Source of the DNA: Biomphalaria glabrata
Lineage: Eukaryota; Mollusca; Gastropoda; Planorbidae
DNA: 64,000 nt
NCBI RefSeq assembly: GCF_947242115.1
Contig: NC_074713.1
Span: forward strand, 31,792,697 to 31,856,696
Direction of reading: 5' to 3'
Below are positions 34,460 to 44,405 of the stretch, piece by piece. A program made the position numbers and the translations under genes. The number at the start of each line of letters is the position of its first letter. Position 1 is the first letter of the stretch. Below the pieces are notes generated by a model. That model ran no database searches. It had not been told where the DNA came from and saw only the letters and a list, made by a program, of their open reading frames with translations.

Positions 34460-35215
34460 AAAAGATCGAAAGGATTTAGACCTAGATCTAATTTTAAGAT
34501 ACACTTTGTGAATATAGTTTTTTACTTTGACACATGAAAATACAAAAGAAGATCATTTGATTTCATTATATAATAAAATTAACCTTCAATTTTGTGTTTC
34601 AAAAGCATTTTTACATTAATTAGTTCCTTATATTTGTAACTACAGATTTCTTGACGAACATTCTTTCATTAGACAATACCGTAATGAATCGCGTACTAAA
34701 AATTAATTCGTTTAATTGTTTACTTTATAATCCCATCCCTAGATCTAAAACTCTAATTCAACTCTAAGATGATAAAACTTCTGTTTATACTTTAACACAT
34801 GAACATACTAATTATAGTCCATTAATTTCATATATTGATCAAATAAACATTCAAATTTGGTTTTCTAAAGCATTATTTTTAAGAGACTACATTCGTTTAC
34901 AAAAGCTGCGAAGCCGAGTTGAGATAGGCCTAGATCTATATTCATTCATGAATCGCGTACTAAAAATTATTTCGTTTAATTGTTCACTTTATAATCCCAT
35001 TCATTTAACAAAGCTATCGCTCTTTTCGTTTTTAATAGATATGAATGTATCGGCTTCGTGTAAACCCATTTTCGCAAAACAAATTTTATTTTCGTAGCGA
35101 AAGAGAAATAACGTGAAAGGATCATTAGCTACGTTTTACATACATCTAAATCCAATCCACTAGATTAGTAAACACAAACTTAGACCCGAAGGCCGCGGGT
35201 AATGCCAGGCTAGTT
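34460..35215. repeat. Diverged ~275-bp direct repeat
   Basis: The block gaatcgcgtactaaaaatta, then tcgtttaattgtt and tttataatccca, occurs near 34686 and again near 34951. It is preceded in both by an acacatgaa...cattcaa segment. The right end contains gacccgaaggccgcgggtaatgcc, a GC-rich island unlike its surroundings and possibly a repeat terminus. No coding capacity. Confidence 0.6.
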
Positions 35216-36660
35216 TCTCATAATTCGGAAATCCGAATACAATAGATATACATGTTTTCAATTTACATGAAGTTATTTCCTTCGGCCAATTTAAATTTAT
35301 TTATGTCTATGGTCTAGACTCTACTTAAATCTAGTCTAAAATAATGACTGTCTAAGACTCTAGATGATTTAGAAGTTCACATAGAGGTGTTTTTAATAAT
35401 AAGGCATGTCGACTGAAAGTATATAAAGTGTTGTTTTTTTTTGTAAAAATAAAAAAGAGGCTCCGGTATTCAGTGATAGTTTGTCTAACTTTCTAATAAT
35501 AAATGAACAATTAACGTTGAATTACAAGAAAAGTAATCATTTTTCCCGACATTGAAAAAAGGTGCCGGTACCCCGTACCGGTGCGTACCGTTACAAAAAT
35601 ATATGTATATCTCAGTCTTCTTTCATTTATTTTTTTCTTTTTTGCGTTTTTTTTGCTACTTAATACATTGATACCGGATCGATTTAAATAGGGCCTAAGT
35701 ATACAAGCAGGATTTCGTGCATTGGATAAATTTATTTTTTAAGTACAAAGTTTTATGGAAGAGGCAATATATTAGTTGTTTGAAGATTGTAACTTCTTAA
35801 ATTCATTCTAAAAATATCGAAGCCTACATTTTTACACTCCTTTCTAAACAATTAGAAGAGATGGACTGACTCATAGTGTAGCTTGTGTACATCTGCAAAA
35901 ACACAAACTCAGTTAGACTTTCAAAACTATTAAAAGAAAAACTTAGTGATTATTTTTATTGTATAATTCTAATATTATTCCTTTTTAGAATTAGGATATA
36001 AACAAAAATTTGCCATATGACTTTATCTAACAGAAAAAAAATTAAACGTCTAATTATGCGGTTATTTATAGTTACCTAGTAATATAAAATATATTGAACT
36101 AACACATACATTCATCATAATGCAGCCATGCGATTTTTTGTTTATAAACATAGCATTATTTAGGACCAATATTTTACTATGAAATTGTGTATCGGAAAAT
36201 GCCGGGTGCATGAAATAAGCTAGTCCTAAAAAAACAAGACAAATCTTGGGTAAAATACTCATCAAATAAAGTACTGTAAATGTGTAGTTTCACGCGCTAG
36301 TTTCAGGTCTTTTCTTTTTATAGCCTCTATCGGGTTATATCCCAACTACCGGTATTTTTGTGCAGAATTTTTTTCTCTATCAGGTACACTTAAAATTATA
36401 GCATAATAATGTCAGTTTAATTTAAAAAGAGAACTGAAAAATACAAAGATATATAGGGAAAAAAGCGACTTCCGGCCCAATACTTTTTAATCAAAGAAAC
36501 GAAACGGACTAGTCCAAGAAACCCTATTGAATCATACTCCTACACGAGCTATATTGTAATAATGCACACTATATTTCGGGGGTCCATCTATACCTCGTAT
36601 ATCATTGTTGTGAATCTTGAATCTCATAGTATTGGAAGTAAAAAGTTTTTACGAATTGTT
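35216..36660. other. AT-rich intergenic DNA
   Basis: No gene is recognised. Near 35563-35590 a GC-rich palindromic knot (ccggtaccccgtaccgg within it) forms a 7-bp stem with a CCC loop, perhaps an element terminus. The 67-codon minus frame at 36265-36062 lacks supporting signals. Confidence 0.55.
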
Positions 36661-36697
36661 GAACCGTTGTGTCCATATGCATTGAACAGTTCCTTCT

Positions 36698-37741
36698 TCA
36701 ACACTTGGTAGCTATTATGAATCGAGTAGTCTCGGACATTAAACTTCGTAAGCTTAATTTCAAAACGTGTGAAGTAGTCACTGATGTCGTCCTTGTCCTC
36801 CACGCAAACGGTTGTATCTTCCTTTTAATCCATGCAGCAGCAGCAGCACTACTTCGAGTCTCCATGTTGGCGCTATTATTGAGTACACTTACACCCACCT
36901 TTATCTTCATCTTCTCCAAATGTATTTGTACTATCTTCCTCTTTTCTCTCTTTACACGTTCCACTTCTCTAACTTGTCCCCGCTCTGCTTCTTCTTTTTC
37001 TGTCTCTGACCCTTTCTGCTTCTCTAACGTTCTCCCCAAGAGCTCTGTTTCTCTTTCCTTCTTCCCCAAGAGCTCTGTTTCTCTTTCCTTCTTCCCCAAG
37101 CGCTCTGTTTCTCTTTCCTTCTTCCCCAAGCGCTCTGTTTCTCTTTCCTTCTTCCCCAAGCGCTCTGTTTCTCTTTCCTTCTTCCCCAAGCGCTCTGCTT
37201 CTCTTTCCTTCTTCCCCAAGCGCTCTGTTTCTCTTTCCTTCTTCCCCAAGCGCTCTGTTTCTCTTTCCTTCTTCCCCAAGAGCTCTGTTTCTCTTTCCTT
37301 CTTACCCAAGCGCTCTGTTTCTCTTTCCTTCTTCCCCAAGCGCTCTGTTTCTCTTTCCTTCATCCCCAAGCGCTCTGTTTCTCTTTCCTTCTTCCCCAAG
37401 CGCTCTGTTCCTCTTTCCTTCTTCCCCAAGCGCTCTGTTTCTCTTTCCTTCTTCCCCAAGCGCTCTGTTTCTCTTTCCTTCTTCCCCAAGCGCTCTGTTT
37501 CTCTTTCCTTCTTCCCCAAGCGCTCTGCTTCTCTTTCCTTCTTCCCCAAGCGCTCTGTTTCTCTTTCCTTCTTCCCCAAGCGCTCTGTTTCTCTTTCCTT
37601 CTTCCCCAAGCGCTCTGTTTCTCTTTCCTTCTTCCCCAAGCGCTCTGTTTCTCTTTCCTTCTTCCCCAAGCGCTCTGTTTCTCTTTCCTTCTTCCCCAAG
37701 CGCTCTGTTTCTCTTTCCTTCTTCCCCATGCTATGCACCAA
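36698..37741 (-). pseudogene. Gag-like fossil frame with KKERETERLG repeats
   Basis: A minus-strand frame of 347 codons starts MVHSMGKKERETERLG and runs through 10-residue charged repeats. It continues into REVERVKREKRKIVQIHLEK and a unique tail including ETRSSAAAAAWIKRKIQPF. Charged, coiled-coil-like arrays followed by such a region resemble the N-terminal part of Gypsy-type gag in molluscs. This is inference from style. It is broken and is separated from its upstream flank by the hAT-like element at 37782. Confidence 0.4.
37031..37731. repeat. 30-bp minisatellite, about 23 units
   Basis: The unit is cgctctgtttctctttcctt plus cttccccaag, with single-base variants (agctctg, cgctctgct, cttaccc). 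The period is a multiple of three, and both strands are open across it (SVSLSFFPKR on plus, KKERETERLG on minus). A strong pyrimidine/purine strand asymmetry runs through the array. Confidence 0.96.
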
Positions 37742-38213
37742 CGTACGTCTAGAAAATGTTTATCTCGTTACCTTCTACGAGTACTAGTGGATCCAGAACT
37801 TTGAAGTGGGGGGGGGGCGATTTTTTTTCAAACCCTAACCCTAGTGCCCAGTAAACCCTAACCCTATACATATCGTCCCGAGACATGACGTTAAACTGCG
37901 CTCCTCTTTCCTTAGCACTTTTGGAGCTCAAAAGTGCCCTACTTCTTTTCTATCATTGTGTCTGCCTCCTCTTTTCCTAAGTCTGCCTTCATTGATCATC
38001 ACACTGTCTCCTTAACTTTAAATTCTCACTACGTCCTAGACCAGTCCGTTTGCCGTGGACTGCGACGGGTAAGGGGGGATAAAGAGATCCTGGTGTTTGA
38101 GTGGTGGCTATCTGAGGATAAACCACAACAACACAATACTTTGGCTCCAAGTTCCCCTAGACCTGAGACCCAGATGGCCCGCTCTGGGTCAACCGGCTGG
38201 TCATGCCGAGCTA

Positions 38214-38304
38214 CCAGCATAGGTCGTCGACCTATGCTGGAGGGCGGTGGCTGGAGGGTCAATCAGGGAGCTGCTGTATCGGACACATGTCCGATGTAGC
38301 AGCT
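38214..38304 (+). promoter_or_regulatory. Two strong hairpins in the LINE 5' UTR
   Basis: 38214-38240 is a near-perfect palindrome with 12-bp arms (ccagcataggtc / gacctatgctgg). 38269-38304 has 17-base arms (agctgctgtatcggaca and tgtccgatgtagcagct) with two non-Watson-Crick positions and a two-base loop. They lie 120-210 bases before the likely ORF1 start. Possible roles are RNA packaging, translation control or a self-cleaving 5' end; the sequence alone does not decide. Confidence 0.7.
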
Positions 38305-38423
38305 GACTGAGTATAGCACCTGTGTAGCCCTGGCGGGCTCATTCTGGACATCCGAATGGCCCGTCCCCTTGTTGGACTCGATGGCGGGTGGGGAGCACAG
38401 GTGCCGAATTAACCAAAATATAT

Positions 38424-39281
38424 ATGGACAAAAAAACACACACAAAACGACGAATTGACAATAAAAAAGAGGAGGTCCCAAAAAGCTGTGCCACCTGGCC
38501 ATCATTTCTGGTGGTTAGATGCACAGAGGAGGGAAAAAGCCTGACCAAGTTGAGCCCTTTTATTATCTATAAGGGACTCAAGTCAGTAGTGGGAGAGCCC
38601 AAGAGTGTGTCTAAGCTACACAAAACAATGGAACTCCTTGTAGAAGTAGACAGCAAGACACACTCTGATGGGCTTTTAAGATGCAGAAGACTCTGTGATC
38701 TCCAAGTGGAAGTCATGCCACACAAGAGTCTGAACACCAGCAGAGGTGTAATCAGCTCTAGGGACCTACTGGAATGTTCCGAGAAGGAAATAGTGGAGGG
38801 CATTGAAGGAGTCACCCATGCCCGGCGCATTACCAGGCGCAGGGAGGGTGAGGAGGTCAAAACCGCCACTATTATCCTCACATTCGGAACTAGGACACCG
38901 CCAGAGTATGTGAAGGCAGGATACCTACGAGTTCCAGTGAGGCCCTACATACCTAACCCCATGAGGTGCTTCAAGTGCCAGGGTTATGGACACGGCGCGG
39001 CAGTCTGTAAGAGGAACACTGTGTGTGCCAGATGTGCTGGAGAGGGTCATGAGGACAAGGGCTGCACAGCCCAGTTCAAATGCCCAAACTGTCAAGCTGG
39101 CCACTCAGCCTACTCCAAGGACTGCCCTGTGTGGAAACAGGAGGTTGCCGTGCAGGAGTACAAGGCAAGAAACGAATGTACCTTTAGCCAGGCGAAATCG
39201 GCTGTACTGGCCCTACCCAAGGGCCAATTCGGCTTGACAAAGACTACGCCCAGGCTGTTGCTAAGAAAGGAAGATCCATAG
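38424..39281 (+). CDS. LINE ORF1, first part (RNA-binding protein with zinc knuckles)
   Basis: The frame is open from at least 38388; the first ATG in frame is 38424 (MDKKTHTKRRIDNKKEEVPK). The conserved core WPSFLVV, then LSPFIIYKGLKSVVGEPKSV and VRPYIPNPMRCFKC, is typical of I-type ORF1 proteins, which bind LINE RNA into particles. Three knuckles follow: CFKCQGYGHGAAVC, CARCAGEGHEDKGC and CPNCQAGHSAYSKDC. The frame then reads into LTKTTPRLLLRKEDP and stops at 39281, whereas the family's usual DYAQAV and SIATQTD motifs continue in the +2 frame from 39242. This suggests a one-base loss in the aaa run near 39238. It is either a copy-specific lesion, a read error, or less likely a programmed frameshift. 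Confidence 0.85.
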   Translation: MDKKTHTKRRIDNKKEEVPKSCATWPSFLVVRCTEEGKSLTKLSPFIIYKGLKSVVGEPKSVSKLHKTMELLVEVDSKTHSDGLLRCRRLCDLQVEVMPHKSLNTSRGVISSRDLLECSEKEIVEGIEGVTHARRITRRREGEEVKTATIILTFGTRTPPEYVKAGYLRVPVRPYIPNPMRCFKCQGYGHGAAVCKRNTVCARCAGEGHEDKGCTAQFKCPNCQAGHSAYSKDCPVWKQEVAVQEYKARNECTFSQAKSAVLALPKGQFGLTKTTPRLLLRKEDP

Positions 39282-39775
39282 CCACACAGACGGACACATT
39301 GACCCCACCACCCCCTCCTCCTCCCCCAACTCAGAAGAAAACACCGCCAAAGAAAACACCTCTGAAGAAACAAGAAAGCCCTGTTGTCATGCTAAAGAAC
39401 AGGTTCTCTGTGCTCGCTGATGAGAGCATGGAGACTGAGCAGCATGTCAAAACCAATACTCCGGGAGAACCCGGAGACATCATGTCTGACACAGGTTCTC
39501 CTCAGAGAACCCAGCCAGACACCCCAACCTCTACTGAGTTAGAGGTTGACCAACTCCCTAAGGGGAGAAATCAAAGCGGAGAGGATGCCCGAGGTGAGAG
39601 AGGAGGAAATAACCTCCGCTCTAACCAGAGGGATCTCCCCTCTCCAGAGAGAAAGACTTCCCCCAAAAGGGGGTTGTCCTCCTCTCCATCCAAACTCAAG
39701 AATAAAAATACCAAGGTCACTGGAATAAAGGGAAACCCCTCCGGGGGCCTCCCAAGGCCAAATAGCTCCAAGTAG
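39242..39775 (+). CDS. LINE ORF1, C-terminal part in the shifted frame
   Basis: It begins DYAQAVAKKGRSIATQTDTL, followed by a proline run (TPPPPPPPP), a Lys/Pro-rich linker (KKTPPKKTPLKK), and NRFSVLADESMETE. It ends in a Ser/Pro/Lys-rich disordered tail (RKTSPKRGLSSSPSK). This is the normal C-terminal style of I-clade ORF1 proteins. The stop at 39775 is 17 bases before the ORF2 ATG, so ORF2 translation probably relies on reinitiation or termination-coupled start. The frame differs from that of 38424-39281 by one shift. Confidence 0.8.
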   Translation, partial: DYAQAVAKKGRSIATQTDTLTPPPPPPPPTQKKTPPKKTPLKKQESPVVMLKNRFSVLADESMETEQHVKTNTPGEPGDIMSDTGSPQRTQPDTPTSTELEVDQLPKGRNQSGEDARGERGGNNLRSNQRDLPSPERKTSPKRGLSSSPSKLKNKNTKVTGIKGNPSGGLPRPNSSK

Positions 39776-39792
39776 GTCATCTAGAATAAGCC

Positions 39793-42700
39793 ATGGATTC
39801 CAGAATTGTACAGTGGAATTGTAGAGGCCTCAAGGCCAATTACGAGGAAATGCAGCTACTGATGGACTCTGAGACTCCTGTAGCTGTCTGCTTACAGGAA
39901 ACATTTCTAAAAGATTGCATCAGCTTCCGAAGCTACCTTGCTTACACCAAGAATGTTGAGGATGCAGAGAGAGCATCAGGTGGAGTCTGTATCCTTGTGA
40001 AGGATAGCATCCCCCATGAGAGGGTAGAACTACAGACCACACTACAGGCCGTAGCAGCTAGGATAACCCTTCACAAGGTTATCACTTGCTGCAGCCTGTA
40101 TCTACCACCAGGCGCTCCATTAAACCAAACAGACATGGAGGACCTATTGAAACAACTCCCCCGGCCTTATTTAATCCTTGGGGATTTCAATGCCCATAAC
40201 ACCATGTGGGGATCCAACAATACCGACACAAGAGGTCGTATGCTGGAGGATATCTTCCTCCAACATGATTTATGCATACTTAATGATGCATCACCGACCT
40301 ACTTGCACCCAGGAACTGGATCATTCACATGCATTGACCTCACCGTATGCGTCCCCGGACTTCTGGACGATTTTAAATGGTCAGTTAGCAATGATCTACG
40401 GGGAAGTGATCACTTCCCAATCATCATTACTAACAATCTCCCTTCATTGGGACGACCTCAGCGGTGGAAACTGAATAAGGCCGATTGGGAACAATTCCAA
40501 AAAAGATGCTCTGAGGATATCACAGAAAATATCCTCCATGAACAGAACCCAGCTGATACCTTTGCTAGCAAGCTACTAAGTATAGCCAGGAAAGTTGTAC
40601 CCCTAACCTCTGCAAATCCAAAACGGCCTAGCAAACCATGGTTTGATACAGCTTGCAAAAGTGCTATTGGTGATAGGAAAAAACGACTGGCTGCATTTAT
40701 AAAGAATCCTTCCCAGGAAAACCTAAAGCTATTCAGGATAGCTAGAGCAAAGGCTAGACAAACCATACGGTCAGCCAAAAGGAATTCCTGGAGAAGTTTT
40801 GTCGGCAGACTGGATGCCAAAACTTCTGCTAGAGCGGTTTGGAAGGCAGTAAGGCGAATCAAAGGGAAAGAATCAAATGCAATAGGGCATTTGAAAAACC
40901 AAGGACGAACTGTCACGTCCCCCAGAGAAATAGCTGACTGCCTTGCATCCTCAATAGCAGAAAAATCATCCACTGCACACTACACGCCAGAGTTCCAAAA
41001 AGTCAAAACCAGGGAGGAAAGACACCCCATTGATTTCAGGTCAGAGAACAATGAAGACTACAACAAACCGTTCTCGCTTGAGGAACTGAGGGAATCGCTG
41101 GACAAGTCACATGACACAGCGCCTGGAGAAGACGAAATCCATTACCAGTTCCTCAAGCACCTTCCCGAACCCTCATTGGCAGTCCTGCTAGGGGTCTATA
41201 ACTGTGTGTGGCAAACAGGCGCTTTCCCAAACAGCTGGAGGAAAGCCACAGTTATACCGATACCTAAACCGGGAAGAGACGGCTCTGACCCAGCTAACTA
41301 TCGACCAATAGCACTAACAAGCTGCATCTGCAAAACCATGGAAAGAATGATTAACAGTAGGCTGGTCTGGTACCTGGAAAGGAATAACGTGATCTCAAAC
41401 TACCAGTGCGGATTCCGGCAGGGGCGGACAACAACTGACCACCTGGTAAGGCTGGAAGCTTATATTAGAAATGCATTACTCAGAAGAGAACATCTAGTAG
41501 CTGTATTCTTCGATATAGAAAAGGCCTATGACACAACCTGGAAACATGGCATTCTACGTGACCTGGCGCTTATGGGGCTTAAGGGACACCTCCCCCGTTT
41601 TGTGGAGGAATTCCTGAAAGATCGAAAATTTCAGGTTCGAGTGGGCAACTCCGCTTCTGACACTCATGACCAGGAAATGGGTGTACCCCAGGGCAGCATT
41701 CTGTCAGTCACCCTGTTCAACATTAAAATAAATAGCATCATAAATGCGCTGTCCCCTGGCATAGAGTGCTCTTTGTATGTTGATGACTTTGTCATTCTTA
41801 CTTATGGGAAAAACATGAACACCTTAGAAAGGAAATTACAGTTATGTTTAAACAAAATTCAGGGTTGGGCAAACTATAATGGTTTCAAATTCTCAGACTC
41901 CAAAACAGTTAGTATGCATTTTTGTAATCTAAGGGGACTCCACCCAGACCCTGAACTATTTATACACAAAAAGAAGATCCCTGTCGTGAAAACTACAAAA
42001 TTTTTAGGCCTCACCTTAGATTCCAAATTTAATTTTCTCCCCCACATCAAGGAACTTAAGAAGAAATGCCAAAAGTCATTAAACATACTAAGAGTACTCA
42101 GCCATACGGACTGGGGAGCTGACAGAGATACCTTGCTGCTGCTCTATCGGAGTCTAATTCGATCCAAGCTAGACTACGGATCCATAATATATGGAGCAGC
42201 AAGGAAGTCGTACCTAAAAATACTGGAACCAATACAAAATGCTGCCCTGCGTCTCTGTCTCGGCGCGTTTCGTACATCACCTATCCCAAGTCTCCATGTG
42301 GAGGCTGGAGAACTCCCCATGGATATAAGAATGAAAAAGCTTGCAATGCAGTATATAGTCAAGCTAAAATCCAACCCCACGAACCCTGCTTTTGACTCCA
42401 TATTTAACCCCACAGAGGTAGAATTATACAATCGAAGGCCTAACGTCATACAGCCGTTGGGCCTTCGAATGAGAGAACCCATCCAAAATTTAACCCCACC
42501 CATTGACCAAATCTCTAAAATAGAAACCCCTCAGAATCCTCCTTGGCTAATGAATAAACCCAAATTAAATTTATCCCTCCTTAATTTCAAAAAAGAAAAT
42601 ACAGACCCAAGCATACTACAAGTCCACTTTAGGGAACTGCAGGAGAGCTACGGAGATTGTGGCACCATCTACACAGACGGATCCAAAATGGAGGGAAAGG

Positions 42701-43461
42701 TCGCGTGTGCCTGCTCCTTTCGGAACAAAACAATCTCCCGTAGACTCCCCGATGGCTGCTCCATCTTTACGGCCGAATTGCACGCAATATTGCTTGCACT
42801 TATGGCCGTAAAAGCATCAGAAAGGAGGAAATTTATAATCTGCTCCGACTCCAAATCTGCATTGCAAGCTTTGGGGCGGATGAAGACTGACATCCCATTG
42901 GTACATAAGAGCCTGAAGCTGTTGGACCTAATAACAGCCGACCGTAGGGATGTCACCTTCATCTGGGTCCCCTCCCATGTTGGCATTGAGGGAAACGAAG
43001 CCGCAGACAGAGAAGCAAAGAGAGCCCTAAATCATGCGGTGTCAGGAACCCAAATCCCCTACTCGGACCTGAGACAAAGTATTGCCTCTGCCACCTATCG
43101 AGAGTGGCAGAACCGATGGGAGGCTGAGACTCACAGTAAACTCAGGCAGATTGTGGCGGATGTCAGGTGGCGGCCCACATCTAAGGGTCTGACAAGGCGT
43201 GGTAGCACAACCATGTCCAGACTTAGGATTGGCCACACCTACATCACGCACTCTTTTGTACTGAAGAGAGAGGAGCCCCCACTTTGCGAGTACTGTGACT
43301 CTCGCCTCACCGTGGAACATATCCTCGTTGATTGCCCCAGATACCAGGATGTCAGGGCGAAACATTTTAGAGCCACTAATCTAAAAACACTATTTAATAA
43401 TGTCGACCCTGGGAAGGTACTGGGATTTATTCGGGAAGTGGGGCTATCTACGAAGATCTGA
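39793..43461 (+). CDS. LINE ORF2: endonuclease, reverse transcriptase, RNase H
   Basis: 1222 residues, uninterrupted. The AP-type endonuclease is N-terminal: VQWNCRGLKAN at ~6, LQETFLKD at ~34, LGDFNAHNTMW at ~126 and GSDHFPII at ~203 supply the catalytic Asn, Glu, Asp and His. The reverse transcriptase shows YRPIALTS at ~502, FFDIEKAYDTTW at ~571, GVPQGSIL at ~629 and the active site YVDDFV at ~662. RNase H follows with IYTDGSK (~958), TAELHA (~992), CSDSKSAL (~1017) and VPSHVGIEGNEAAD (~1059), so the D-E-D-D set is present. A CX2C...HX4C zinc motif (CEYC, VEHILVDC) is near 1164-1179. It would nick target DNA and copy its own RNA there. All key residues are present, so the enzyme is potentially active. 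The start at MDSRIVQWNC fits the family. Confidence 0.97.
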   Translation: MDSRIVQWNCRGLKANYEEMQLLMDSETPVAVCLQETFLKDCISFRSYLAYTKNVEDAERASGGVCILVKDSIPHERVELQTTLQAVAARITLHKVITCCSLYLPPGAPLNQTDMEDLLKQLPRPYLILGDFNAHNTMWGSNNTDTRGRMLEDIFLQHDLCILNDASPTYLHPGTGSFTCIDLTVCVPGLLDDFKWSVSNDLRGSDHFPIIITNNLPSLGRPQRWKLNKADWEQFQKRCSEDITENILHEQNPADTFASKLLSIARKVVPLTSANPKRPSKPWFDTACKSAIGDRKKRLAAFIKNPSQENLKLFRIARAKARQTIRSAKRNSWRSFVGRLDAKTSARAVWKAVRRIKGKESNAIGHLKNQGRTVTSPREIADCLASSIAEKSSTAHYTPEFQKVKTREERHPIDFRSENNEDYNKPFSLEELRESLDKSHDTAPGEDEIHYQFLKHLPEPSLAVLLGVYNCVWQTGAFPNSWRKATVIPIPKPGRDGSDPANYRPIALTSCICKTMERMINSRLVWYLERNNVISNYQCGFRQGRTTTDHLVRLEAYIRNALLRREHLVAVFFDIEKAYDTTWKHGILRDLALMGLKGHLPRFVEEFLKDRKFQVRVGNSASDTHDQEMGVPQGSILSVTLFNIKINSIINALSPGIECSLYVDDFVILTYGKNMNTLERKLQLCLNKIQGWANYNGFKFSDSKTVSMHFCNLRGLHPDPELFIHKKKIPVVKTTKFLGLTLDSKFNFLPHIKELKKKCQKSLNILRVLSHTDWGADRDTLLLLYRSLIRSKLDYGSIIYGAARKSYLKILEPIQNAALRLCLGAFRTSPIPSLHVEAGELPMDIRMKKLAMQYIVKLKSNPTNPAFDSIFNPTEVELYNRRPNVIQPLGLRMREPIQNLTPPIDQISKIETPQNPPWLMNKPKLNLSLLNFKKENTDPSILQVHFRELQESYGDCGTIYTDGSKMEGKVACACSFRNKTISRRLPDGCSIFTAELHAILLALMAVKASERRKFIICSDSKSALQALGRMKTDIPLVHKSLKLLDLITADRRDVTFIWVPSHVGIEGNEAADREAKRALNHAVSGTQIPYSDLRQSIASATYREWQNRWEAETHSKLRQIVADVRWRPTSKGLTRRGSTTMSRLRIGHTYITHSFVLKREEPPLCEYCDSRLTVEHILVDCPRYQDVRAKHFRATNLKTLFNNVDPGKVLGFIREVGLSTKI

Positions 43462-43687
43462 TTTCTGAATTTGTGAACATGCACTATTTACATTAGATTT
43501 TTACCAAATATTTAAATTTTTACTACTTTTACTATTTTAACTGTGAATAGACCTTAATTTTAATTATATTACTGTATAGAATCTGGCCCTTGTTGTTTAG
43601 AGAGAGAGTAGTCCTTAAGGGACTGCAGGCACGACATGGCCTAAATTGTGCCGATGTGCCTCAAATCAACAAATCAAATCAAAAATC
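43462..43687 (+). other. LINE 3' UTR and tail
   Basis: A short AT-rich 3' UTR is followed by ggactgcaggcacgacatgg, tgtgccgatgtgcc and the tail of aaatc/aaatcaa repeats. The tail directly abuts the 13-bp target duplication. Confidence 0.8.
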
Positions 43688-43712
43688 AACCCTATACATA
43701 AACGTTCGTACA

Positions 43713-43829
<117 letters not shown>

Positions 43830-43946
43830 TAAGAATTTTTTTAAAAAGCAGTGTTTCTCAACCTTCGGCGAAAAAAAACCCAGTCATATTGAGGCCTTTC
43901 TGTTGCAAGCTTGGGGGTCTGTGGTAACGCTATATGCTTCTCCAGT

Positions 43947-44405
43947 GAGGTTCGGGGCGAAGCCTTCGCCGCCAAAATCGTTTTCTAGCATTCTTCACTG
44001 AAGAAACGCATTCTCCTGACATCTACAACACATAATTAATCAATGGAGTTCGGGGCGAAGCCAAGACGCCAAAAGTGTTTTCTGGCATTCTTCACTGCAG
44101 AAACGCATTCTCCTGACATCTACAGCACATTATTAATCAATGGAGTTCGGGGCGAAGCCAAGACGCCAAAAGTGTTTTCTGGCATTCTTCACTGCAGAAA
44201 CGCATTCTCCTGACATCTACAGCACATTATTAATCAATGGAGTTCGGGGCGAAGCCAAGACGCCAAAAGTGTTTTCTGGCATTCTTCACTGCAGAAACGC
44301 ATTCTCCTGACATCTACAGCTCATTATTCCTCAGTGGAGTTCGGGGCGAGGCCCCGACGACAAAAGTGTTTTCTTGCATTCTTCACTGAAGAAAAGTATT
44401 CTCCT
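43947..44405. repeat. 97-bp tandem repeat, 5 units
   Basis: Units start gagttcggggcgaagcc at about 43947, 44046, 44143, 44240 and 44337. Each contains ttttctggcattcttcactg and cgcattctcctgacatctac. The three central units are nearly identical; the outer two are diverged, the usual sign of unequal exchange. Confidence 0.95.

Larger units (their letters stand above)
37873..43687 (+). mobile_element. Full-length I-clade (nimbus-like) LINE, 5.8 kb
   Basis: It is flanked by a perfect 13-bp duplication aaccctatacata (37860-37872 and 43688-43700). It has a ~550-base 5' UTR with two strong hairpins, ORF1 with three zinc knuckles, ORF2 with endonuclease, reverse transcriptase, RNase H and a C-terminal zinc motif, and a short 3' UTR ending in aaatcaacaaatcaaatc-type repeats. 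RNase H inside ORF2 and an (A,T,C)-rich tail point to the I superfamily, to which nimbus/BgI of Biomphalaria belongs. A perfect duplication, complete 5' end and intact ORF2 indicate a young insertion. It sits inside the hAT-like element. Confidence 0.95.

Noticed and set aside
36669-37787. Plus-strand 372-codon Ser/Phe-rich protein
   Set aside because: Antisense reading of the 30-bp array; the minus strand has the more natural charged composition and a unique tail.
37833-37872. Ancient telomere fusion site
   Set aside because: Only four TTAGGG-like units, and the same block occurs in the other copy of the hAT-like element, so it travelled with the element.
38567-43484. Antisense frames over the LINE
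   Set aside because: Shadows of ORF1 and ORF2 with no independent support.
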